Source of the DNA: Dryocola sp051297175
GTDB taxonomy: Bacteria > Pseudomonadota > Gammaproteobacteria > Enterobacterales > Enterobacteriaceae
DNA length: 64,000 nt
Assembly: GCF_051297175.1 (NCBI RefSeq)
Contig: NZ_JBINNY010000001.1
Coordinates: 1,984,001-2,048,000 of the forward strand
Reading direction: 5' to 3'
The notes beneath the pieces were generated by a model. It was given only the letters and a program-made list of their open reading frames with translations. It ran no database searches and was not told where the DNA came from. Both the position numbers and the translations under genes were made by a program. Below, piece by piece: positions 53,859-60,788 of this stretch (positions are counted from its first letter, which is position 1; each line of letters opens with the position of its first letter).

Positions 53859-54068
53859 ATGTATACTTGAAAATTAATCTTATCTATGCCTAGAGATTCA
53901 TTGATGTTTTTACTTATGAGTAATTAACTACATCAATGAATCTCTAGGTGGAAATTTGATACTAACACTACTATGTAATCGCAAAAGAGATGTAGACAGG
54001 GTGTGGACACCCTTAGTTGAATCAATGGCAACCTATTGTTTTTTAGGGGTTTCAAAATGGAATATTAA
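53859..54068. other. Gap between the NACHT gene and attR
   Basis: No credible gene. It contains a long inverted repeat and, at 53998-54013, agggtgt-gg-acaccct with an internal TGTGGACA that matches the recalled P2 integrase arm-site consensus. Confidence 0.55.
53889..53948. repeat. 19-bp perfect inverted repeat downstream of the NACHT gene
   Basis: cctagagattcattgatgt is repeated inverted as acatcaatgaatctctagg with a 22-nt loop. It could be a long-stem transcription terminator for cI-NACHT. The lack of a T tract leaves other roles open. Confidence 0.8.
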
Positions 54069-54088
54069 TATTCGGTCTTTTTTTGTCT
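54069..54088. repeat. attR core (20-bp direct repeat)
   Basis: An exact copy of tattcggtctttttttgtct at the host border of the prophage. Here it is not preceded by the rest of the SdsR sequence, so the complete sdsR is only at attL. Confidence 0.92.
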
Positions 54089-54143
54089 GCAATATAGCGA
54101 ACAACCGCATCATCCTTCGCGGCCCGCCGCAGACGGTTTTTTT

Positions 54144-54171
54144 ATCATATCGCCGCGCCCTCTGATGTCCA
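54144..54171 (-). promoter_or_regulatory. Probable orphaned ryeA promoter
   Basis: On the minus strand TGGACA and TATGAT are spaced 16 bp and point towards attR. In E. coli the antisense RNA RyeA starts a few tens of bases beyond the SdsR terminator on this strand. The predicted start, about 50 bp beyond att, fits. After integration this promoter reads into the prophage end instead of across sdsR. Inference from position and consensus. Confidence 0.5.
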
Positions 54172-54385
54172 GCAGTATTTGTAACATTTACGCTACTTTT
54201 TCAAGCTGTTTCGTTATAGCTAATATGCTTTCTATAATGGCACGTTATTAATTGGCTGTTTCCAGAGCGCTTTTTGAACCGCATCACATTCATTAGCATC
54301 CTTAGTAGTCTGTCAGTACAATCACCGGCTGCCTGGCCGCGCCTGGACGTGGCGATAACAATGATAAACCTGCAAAGACGAATCT
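54172..54385 (+). promoter_or_regulatory. Leader region of the SulP transporter gene
   Basis: Host DNA without a gene. A TATAAT at 54233-54238 with a weak -35 is the best promoter candidate for the transporter. A purine-rich stretch (ctgcaaagacgaatct) precedes the ATG. Confidence 0.4.
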
Positions 54386-55876
54386 ATGACAACGACTCAA
54401 ACCCAGATGCATGCGCGGGAAAATTCGCTCGCCTGCGTCCTGCGTTCCCCCCGGCTTTTTGTTCGGGAATCCCTGGCTGGCGTGATTACCGCGCTGGCGC
54501 TCATTCCAGAGGTTATCTCCTTCTCGGTGATTGCCGGTGTCGACCCAAAAGTCAGCCTTGTGGCTTCAATCGTGCTCTGTCTTGTAATGTCGATACTGGG
54601 CGGCCGCCCGGCTATGGTGACCGCCGCTGCTGGCTCCGTGGCGCTGGTGATTGGCCCAATGGTCCATCAGTACGGCGTAGGGTATATCCTCCCCGCCGTG
54701 GTATTTGCGGGGCTTATCCAGATTCTGTTCGGCGTGACCGGCCTTGCGCGCATGATGCGCTATATCCCGCTGTCCGTGATGACCGGGTTTGTGAACGCGC
54801 TGGGCATCCTGATTTTCTTTGCGCAGGTTCCGCATGTCTGGGGCCATAGCCCGCTGGTTTGGGGGCTTTTCGCGCTGACGCTGGCCATCGTTTTGCTGCT
54901 TCCCCGCGTGGTCAAAAGCGTCCCCGCGCCGCTGGTGGCGATCGTGGTCATTACCGTTGCCTGCGTAGGCATGGGTTTTTCCGTGCCGACGGTGGGCGAC
55001 ACCGGCCCGATGCAGGCCGGCATGCCCGGGTTTACCGAACTAATGGTGCCGTTGAATCTGGATACGCTGCGCATTATTTGGCCCTGCGCGTTAAGCATCG
55101 CGTTCGTTGGCCTGATGGAGTCACTGCTGACGGCGAAGCTGGTGGATGAACTTACGGATACGCCGTCCAGCAAGCGCCGCGAATGTTGGGGGCTTGGCGT
55201 TGCCAATATCTTTGCCGGTTTTTATGGCGGCATCGCAGGCTGCGCCATGATTGGGCAAACCATCGTCAACGTCGAACTGGGCAAGGGGCGGACTCGTCTT
55301 TCCACCGTCGCGGCAGGACTGGTACTTTTGCTGCTGGTTACCGGCCTAAGCGAAATGATGGCGAAGATCCCGATGGTCGTGCTGGCGGGCATCATGATGA
55401 TTGTGGCGGTGAAAACGCTGAACTGGCACAGCGTGAAGCCTGCCACGCTTAAACGAATGCCGGTGCCGGAGACTCTGGTGATGGTCGTTACCGTTGCCGT
55501 CACGGTTTTTACCGGCAATCTGGCCATCGGCGTAGTGGGCGGGGTTATCTTTGCGATGATGCTGTTTGCCCGCCGGATCGCCCACGTTGTTCATGCCAAA
55601 AGGCAGCTTGCAGAAGACGGCAGGTCAGTTCGTTACACCGTAACGGGGCCGCTGTTCTTTGCCAGCAGCAACGATTTGTTCGAACACTTCCATTACGCCG
55701 ACGATCCGCAGCGCGTCATTATCGACCTGACGCAGGCGCAAATCTGGGATGCATCGACGGTCGCGGTGCTGGACGCTATTGAAACGCGCTACCGGCGCTA
55801 CGATGCGCAGGTTGAAATTGTCGGCATGGACGTGCGCAGCGCCGACTTCCACGAGCGTCTGAGCGGCAGATTTTAA
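54386..55876 (+). CDS. SulP-family anion transporter
   Basis: Inner-membrane transporter, 496 aa, with 10-12 hydrophobic segments from residue 30 to 400 and a C-terminal cytoplasmic STAS domain (about 405-490, VIIDLTQAQIWDASTVAVLDAIE). Family members carry sulfate, bicarbonate or dicarboxylates, and the substrate cannot be told from sequence. It lies between attR and an MFS gene and is not in this place in E. coli K-12. Confidence 0.9.
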   Translation: MTTTQTQMHARENSLACVLRSPRLFVRESLAGVITALALIPEVISFSVIAGVDPKVSLVASIVLCLVMSILGGRPAMVTAAAGSVALVIGPMVHQYGVGYILPAVVFAGLIQILFGVTGLARMMRYIPLSVMTGFVNALGILIFFAQVPHVWGHSPLVWGLFALTLAIVLLLPRVVKSVPAPLVAIVVITVACVGMGFSVPTVGDTGPMQAGMPGFTELMVPLNLDTLRIIWPCALSIAFVGLMESLLTAKLVDELTDTPSSKRRECWGLGVANIFAGFYGGIAGCAMIGQTIVNVELGKGRTRLSTVAAGLVLLLLVTGLSEMMAKIPMVVLAGIMMIVAVKTLNWHSVKPATLKRMPVPETLVMVVTVAVTVFTGNLAIGVVGGVIFAMMLFARRIAHVVHAKRQLAEDGRSVRYTVTGPLFFASSNDLFEHFHYADDPQRVIIDLTQAQIWDASTVAVLDAIETRYRRYDAQVEIVGMDVRSADFHERLSGRF

Positions 55877-56125
55877 GAACGAGCGCCAGCGGCCGCATTG
55901 GTCTGCTGGCGCTTCCAGTCGTAAACTCCGGTTTTTGCAATCCTCCTCACGCTATTCCCCTCTTGTTCTCTGCCGCAGCCGTCGTTCAAATCACAAGCTG
56001 GCGAATTAAACAATCCCTTAACATTGTCGTTGCGACGCTGGCGGAAAAATCTTATTACTCTTTAACCGTTTAGTGCAAAGCAGGCCAGCCCCTCCCAACA
56101 ATAACGATAATCAACAGGATGACGC
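55877..56125. other. Intergenic region before the MFS gene
   Basis: Nothing recognisable beyond an aggatgacgc leader before the MFS start. No small gene or clear terminator is seen. Confidence 0.5.
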
Positions 56126-57370
56126 ATGATGACAAAGCCAGCCGCCAGGCCTCCCGCCGAGGCGACGCTATTTCAGAGTTTAAAAACCTTTCCTGCCACG
56201 GTTCACGCGCTGCTGTTTTTCACGTTGGTCATCCGCTTTAGCTATTTTATGGCGTGGCCGTTTATCGCCATTATCATGACGCGAAATTATCAAATGTCGC
56301 CGGTGACGATTGGCCTTGCGATGACCGGAAGCGCGCTGCTGTCGGTGGTGCTGGGCATGTACGGCGGCCAGCTTTCTGACCGATTAGGCCGCAAAGCTAT
56401 CCTGATGACCGGCTGCCTGCTGTCCTGCGTGGGTTATGGGCTGCTCGCCTTAGCGAGCGGGGTCGGGCTATTTGTCCTAGGGCTGCTGATCATCGGCGTT
56501 TGCTACGCATGGGTCGACCCGCCGGTACGCGCGTTGATGAGCGATTTGCTGGGCGACAAGCGCCGCCGCGCGCTGGCCTTACAGCTTCGTTACTACCTGA
56601 TAAACGTCGCGGCGGTGAGCGGCCCGCTGGTCGGGATCGCCTTTGGTTTAACCTCCCAGAAGGGGACGTTTTTAATCACCGCGTTGAGCTATCTGCCGTT
56701 CTTCGTCTACGTCCTGTTTTATATTCCATCGGGAAAAATTGTCGCCGAGGGCGCGGCAGAAAAGCCGGTGAAGCTTCACGAAGTCATGATGATTATTGCT
56801 CGCGATAGGCTCTACGTGGCGGCGCTGATGTGCAGCATTTTATGTGCCGTGGTCTACGTGCACTACGAATCCGTTCTGCCACAGTATTTGCTGCGCCTGG
56901 ATCCGGAAGCCGCGGTGCGGCTGGTGACGCTGATTCTGGTCACCAACGCCTGCGCGGTGCTGCTGGCACAGACTTTCCTGGTACGTTTTCTGGTTCGCGT
57001 CAGCCTGCCTGACCGCATTTTGCTGGGCGCGGCGATCTTTGCCGTTTCGCAGATCTGTTTTTGGGCAACCCGCACGCCGGATGTCTACGTGTGGATTGGC
57101 GCGACAATCGTTTACAGCGTGGGCGAGGCGATCCTGATGCCCAACCTTAATATCCTGCTCGATCAGCTTGCACCCCCGGCGCATCGGGGAGCCTATCTTG
57201 GCGCGTCGACGTTAAGCACGCTCGGCATCGCCACCGGGCCGCTTATCGGGGGGATTCTGCTGGCGCTGACCGGCGCGGGGGTGTTTATCGCTACGGCATT
57301 GTTTAGCCTGCTGTTGTGCGCGATTATCTATGCCTGCAAAATGGGCATGCAGGCGCGCCTGCAAGATTGA
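56126..57370 (+). CDS. MFS transporter
   Basis: Major facilitator protein, 414 aa, about 12 membrane helices, with the loop 2-3 signature GGQLSDRLGRKAIL (about 85-98). It resembles proton-driven drug-efflux carriers of the MdtH/YdeE type. The substrate is unknown. Tandem ATG codons leave the start open by one residue. A GNAT gene follows 20 nt later. Confidence 0.88.
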   Translation: MMTKPAARPPAEATLFQSLKTFPATVHALLFFTLVIRFSYFMAWPFIAIIMTRNYQMSPVTIGLAMTGSALLSVVLGMYGGQLSDRLGRKAILMTGCLLSCVGYGLLALASGVGLFVLGLLIIGVCYAWVDPPVRALMSDLLGDKRRRALALQLRYYLINVAAVSGPLVGIAFGLTSQKGTFLITALSYLPFFVYVLFYIPSGKIVAEGAAEKPVKLHEVMMIIARDRLYVAALMCSILCAVVYVHYESVLPQYLLRLDPEAAVRLVTLILVTNACAVLLAQTFLVRFLVRVSLPDRILLGAAIFAVSQICFWATRTPDVYVWIGATIVYSVGEAILMPNLNILLDQLAPPAHRGAYLGASTLSTLGIATGPLIGGILLALTGAGVFIATALFSLLLCAIIYACKMGMQARLQD

Positions 57371-57390
57371 TAACGATAAAAGGGATATTC

Positions 57391-57921
57391 ATGGTTACTG
57401 AAGCACCTCGTCTTGAAACAGATCGTCTGGTTTTAAGGCATTTTACGCTTGATGATTTCGACGCGCTGGCGGCCTGCTGGGCCGACCCGGAGATGGTCAA
57501 GTTTATCGGCGGCGGGCTGCCGCAGAGTGCTGAAATGAGCTGGGGCCGCCTGCTGCGCTATATCGGCCACTGGCAGGCGCTGGGCTACGGCTATTGGGCG
57601 GTGTTTGAAAAGGACACGCGTCGCTACATCGGTTCGTTTGGCTTTCAGGATGCGCATCGCGATCTAACCCCGGCGCTGGAGCATCCGGAAGCGGGCTGGA
57701 CGCTGATTCCGGCGGTGCACGGCAAGGGCTATGCCACCGAGGCGCTGGCCGCGATTATCGATTGGGCAGATACCGCTTTCACAGGGCCGGTCTGCTGCAT
57801 TATTGATGATGATAACCAGCGTTCGATTCACCTGGCGGAACGTTTTGGCTTCCGCTTCGAGCATTACGTGACCTATCACGTCAAGCAGGTGCGAATGCTG
57901 GCGCGCCCGAAATCAGGCTGA
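57391..57921 (+). CDS. GNAT-family (RimJ/RimL-like) acetyltransferase
   Basis: 176-aa N-acetyltransferase. LETDRLVLRHFTLDDFDALAA starts the RimJ/RimL fold, and VHGKGYATEALAAIIDWA is the acetyl-CoA binding motif A. The start at MVTEAPRLE matches family N-termini. The earlier open codons lie in the end of the MFS gene. Substrate unknown. Confidence 0.88.
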   Translation: MVTEAPRLETDRLVLRHFTLDDFDALAACWADPEMVKFIGGGLPQSAEMSWGRLLRYIGHWQALGYGYWAVFEKDTRRYIGSFGFQDAHRDLTPALEHPEAGWTLIPAVHGKGYATEALAAIIDWADTAFTGPVCCIIDDDNQRSIHLAERFGFRFEHYVTYHVKQVRMLARPKSG

Positions 57922-57973
57922 GACACGCCGCTGGCCTATACTTTTAGAATGAGTGAATGCCAGCGGAGGCGCT

Positions 57974-58618
57974 ATGTACCAGAGAATCGACGGTGAAAAC
58001 TGGCGTCATATTTACATTGTGGGCGACCTGCACGGCTGCCTGGCTAAGCTGGTCGCGCTGCTAAAAAACCGGCGTTTCGATTCCCGGCAGGATTTGCTGA
58101 TTTCCGTAGGCGATGTGATCGACCGCGGCCCGGACAGCCCCGGCTGCCTGGCGTTGCTCGACAAACGCTGGTTCAGGGCCGTGCGGGGTAATCACGAAGA
58201 GATGGCGCTGGACGCGCTGGAGCAGGGTGACAGGATGCTGTGGGTGATGAACGGCGGCGACTGGTTTAAAAAGCTGCCCGATGAACGCCAGAAGATCGTG
58301 CGGGAGGCGCTGCTGCACTGTCACGATTTGCCGTTAATTATCGAACTGCACGTCCATGATCAAACGCTGGTGATTGCCCATGCGGATTATCCTTCTTCCC
58401 ACTATGCCTGGAACAAACCTGTGGACGAGCGCCGCCTGGTCTGGAGCCGAGAGCGGCTCAATAAAAATATGCAGGGGTTGGGGGAGAATATCAGCGGGGC
58501 AGATGGGTTTTACTTCGGGCACACGCCGCTAAAACAGGCCGCCCACTACCACAATCAAAACTACATCGATACCGGCGCGGTGTTTGGCAACACGCTGACC
58601 ATGGTGCAGGTGCAGTAG
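57974..58618 (+). CDS. pphA: PphA, serine/threonine protein phosphatase 1
   Basis: PPP-family metallophosphatase that in E. coli signals misfolded protein stress. The motifs GDLHG, GDVIDRG, GNHEEM and a C-terminal His (FGHTPL) are all present. Start ATG 57974 has a ggagg site, giving 214 aa (E. coli 218). In E. coli pphA is the direct neighbour of sdsR. Here three genes and a prophage lie between. Confidence 0.94.
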   Translation: MYQRIDGENWRHIYIVGDLHGCLAKLVALLKNRRFDSRQDLLISVGDVIDRGPDSPGCLALLDKRWFRAVRGNHEEMALDALEQGDRMLWVMNGGDWFKKLPDERQKIVREALLHCHDLPLIIELHVHDQTLVIAHADYPSSHYAWNKPVDERRLVWSRERLNKNMQGLGENISGADGFYFGHTPLKQAAHYHNQNYIDTGAVFGNTLTMVQVQ

Positions 58619-58621
58619 CCG

Positions 58622-58813
58622 CTACAGGTCGCTAAATTCCTGCGCGGGACGCCAGAAGCCGTCGATAAACTCTTCTACCGGATAGCAGCCGCCGTGGCGC
58701 ATACGCTGCTCGTCCATGACCGACAGGCACTGCTGCTCGGTGTTAAACACTTCTACGACGATATCGTCACAGCCGCCGTCCAGATAACAAACAAATAAAA
58801 CCAACGCAAACAT
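58622..58813 (-). CDS. yebW: YebW, small conserved protein
   Basis: 63 aa, the same length as E. coli YebW (MFALVLFVCYLDGGCDDIVV, ending RPAQEFSDL). A hydrophobic N-terminus and three further Cys suggest export or membrane attachment. Function unknown. It is convergent with pphA. Confidence 0.92.
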   Translation of the reverse strand: MFALVLFVCYLDGGCDDIVVEVFNTEQQCLSVMDEQRMRHGGCYPVEEFIDGFWRPAQEFSDL

Positions 58814-58916
58814 TAGCGCCTCAAAACCGCTCCGTTTGGCTTAATTGTAGGGGATGTGGCGAAAAGAGGGGAATGACTGCGGTAAATAACCCGTCTGGCG
58901 ACGGGTTCATCTGGGA

Positions 58917-59156
58917 TCATGCAAGACGCATAACCCACGCATCGGACTGTTGATCGTAACGCTGGCGGTAAAGTACGGAATGCTCGCCGTCTAGCACGGC
59001 GGGAATACTGGTGTCGTCATCCCACGCATCAAGCTGCATGCACAGGTCCGGGTCGGATTTGCAGGGAATGCTTAACGTTCGCTCACCCTGCTGCTCCCCG
59101 TGTAACTCGGCGTCTTCGATTTCGAATTTGCCTATTCGTACGTTAGTTTTCGTCAT
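58917..59156 (-). CDS. yebV: YebV, small conserved protein
   Basis: 79-aa homologue of E. coli YebV (IPCKSDPDLCMQLDAWDDD, YDQQSDAWVMRLA). Start MTKTNVRIGKFEIED follows a ggagg site. Function unknown. Confidence 0.92.
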   Translation of the reverse strand: MTKTNVRIGKFEIEDAELHGEQQGERTLSIPCKSDPDLCMQLDAWDDDTSIPAVLDGEHSVLYRQRYDQQSDAWVMRLA

Positions 59157-59268
59157 TTCGCTCTCCTCCGGTCCACTTGATGTGGTATGACCAGTAAGGT
59201 CACCCAAGTTTGAGCCTAGTCAATTGTGCAAAAAGTGCCAAATAAAAAGCGATTATTTTTAAGCCGAA

Positions 59269-60711
59269 TTAACGACTGCTGGCGAACAGTCTGCCGTCGC
59301 GAACCAGCTCGCGCGGGTAGCTGTTTTTCAGGCGCGAGCCGATTTTGCGCGCCAGACCAAGGGGTTGCCCCTGGAAGGTGACGATAACATCGTCCGAAGC
59401 TGGCGCAGTTTCCGGGTAAATATCGCGCCCGTGATACCACTCTTCGGCCTCGTGCTCCGTCAGCTCAAAGGCCAGCGGCGAGGTGGCGTCGATCAGCGCG
59501 ATGACCGCTTCGTGCTGCCAGCGGTAGCCTTTGTTGTACTGTTCCGCCAGGCGCAGGCCGATACGGGAGAAACGCACTTTGCCGATAAGCGGCACGATTT
59601 CTGCCGGGAACAGCCAGATTTCTTTGTCGCGCTGCCACAGCTTGAGCTCGTCGCCCCAGCTAATGCCAACTTTTGCCGCCGACGAAACGACGTCAGCCGC
59701 CGCGCGGCCGTGCAGGGGAGCAAACGGGAATTTGCCGACCTTGTATCCCGGTTCCGGCAGACGATCGATAGAGGCGGTTTTACGCAGGCGGGCGACGAAG
59801 AAGCCTTCGCAGTCGTAAATCTGCGGGAAGACGTGCAGGAAGCCTTCTTCGGTGATGGCTTTACCCGCGTCCGGGAACAGATCGTTCAGCGGGGCGATTT
59901 CTACCGCGTCGGGCCAGCTGTCGAGCAGCCACTGGCAGATCTGCTGATTTTCCTCGCGGTTGAGGGTGCAGGTGGAGTAAATCAGCGTCCCGCCAGGGCG
60001 CAGGGCGTGGAACGCGCTGGCGATCAGTTCGCGCTGGGTGTCCGCGATGCCTGCGGTGCTTTCCGGCGTCCAGTTGCGCAGCGCGTCAGGGTCTTTTCGC
60101 ACCACGCCTTCGCCGGAGCAGGGCGCATCGAGCAGAATCGCGTCAAAGCATTCCGGCAGCGCCGCGCCAAAGACCCGGCCATCGAAATGCGTCAGCGCGA
60201 CGTTGCTTATCCCGCAGCGGCTGATATTGGCATGCAGCACTTTCACCCGGCTGGCGGAGTATTCATTGGCAAGAATTGCGCCGCGGTTCCCCATGCGCGC
60301 GGCGATCTGCGTGGTTTTGGAACCGGGCGCGGCGGCCACGTCCATAATCAGCTGCGGCTCGCTTTCATCGGCAAACAGCGCCGCCACGGGCAGCATCGAG
60401 CTTGCTTCCTGAATGTAGAACATGCCGCTCAGGTGTTCGGCGGTACTGCCCAGCGGCAGGCTCTCTTCGTCTTCTCGTTCAATCCAAAACCCTTCCTCAC
60501 ACCATGGAATCGGCGTTAGCTGCCAACCGTAGGGTGCGACGAGTTCGAGAAAGTCGGCAACGGATATCTTGAGGGTGTTAACGCGCAGGCTGCGGCGCAG
60601 CGGGCGCTGGCAGTATTCGATAAAGCTGTCGAGCGACTGGCCGGCAGGCAGCGCGTCACGCATCACGTCAAGAAAGGCTTGCGGAAGAAAAGCGGAGTGA
60701 GTTTGAGCCAC
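59269..60711 (-). CDS. rsmF: RsmF, 16S rRNA m5C1407 methyltransferase
   Basis: Methylates C1407 of 16S rRNA. SAM motif VAAAPGSKTTQIAA and the two catalytic cysteine motifs DAPCSGEGV and YSTCTLN are present, and a C-terminal PUA-like region follows. The start is GTG (MAQTHSAFLPQAFLDVM), giving 480 aa (E. coli 479). The ribosome site is weak. A longer in-frame start is open but would run into the upstream terminator. Confidence 0.94.
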   Translation of the reverse strand: MAQTHSAFLPQAFLDVMRDALPAGQSLDSFIEYCQRPLRRSLRVNTLKISVADFLELVAPYGWQLTPIPWCEEGFWIEREDEESLPLGSTAEHLSGMFYIQEASSMLPVAALFADESEPQLIMDVAAAPGSKTTQIAARMGNRGAILANEYSASRVKVLHANISRCGISNVALTHFDGRVFGAALPECFDAILLDAPCSGEGVVRKDPDALRNWTPESTAGIADTQRELIASAFHALRPGGTLIYSTCTLNREENQQICQWLLDSWPDAVEIAPLNDLFPDAGKAITEEGFLHVFPQIYDCEGFFVARLRKTASIDRLPEPGYKVGKFPFAPLHGRAAADVVSSAAKVGISWGDELKLWQRDKEIWLFPAEIVPLIGKVRFSRIGLRLAEQYNKGYRWQHEAVIALIDATSPLAFELTEHEAEEWYHGRDIYPETAPASDDVIVTFQGQPLGLARKIGSRLKNSYPRELVRDGRLFASSR

Positions 60712-60751
60712 GAGGGGAGTTCCAGAGAAAAATAAGGGGCGCAGTGTAGCA

Positions 60752-60778
60752 TAAAGGCCCCGGCGAGTACCGGGGCGC
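60752..60778 (-). terminator. Terminator after letB
   Basis: On the minus strand gccccgg-tactcg-ccggggc followed by cttta forms a GC-rich hairpin just after the letB stop. It separates letB from rsmF. Confidence 0.7.
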
Positions 60779-60788
60779 TTTGGGTTGG

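Larger units (their letters stand above)
20268..54088. mobile_element. P2/186-type prophage integrated at sdsR
   Basis: A 33.8-kb prophage bounded by a 20-bp direct repeat. It carries a full set of P2 morphogenesis genes in P2 order plus 186-type control genes (Fil, CII, CI homologues), a 186-type cos and an SOS operon. The tape-measure gene has an amber codon. Four positions hold accessory genes, three of them visibly AT-rich. int lies at the ogr end instead of next to cI, which is not the P2 or 186 layout. Confidence 0.95.

Noticed and set aside
53956..54165. 69-codon frame crossing attR
   Set aside because: It crosses the att core and reads through non-coding terminator-like sequence. No ribosome site.
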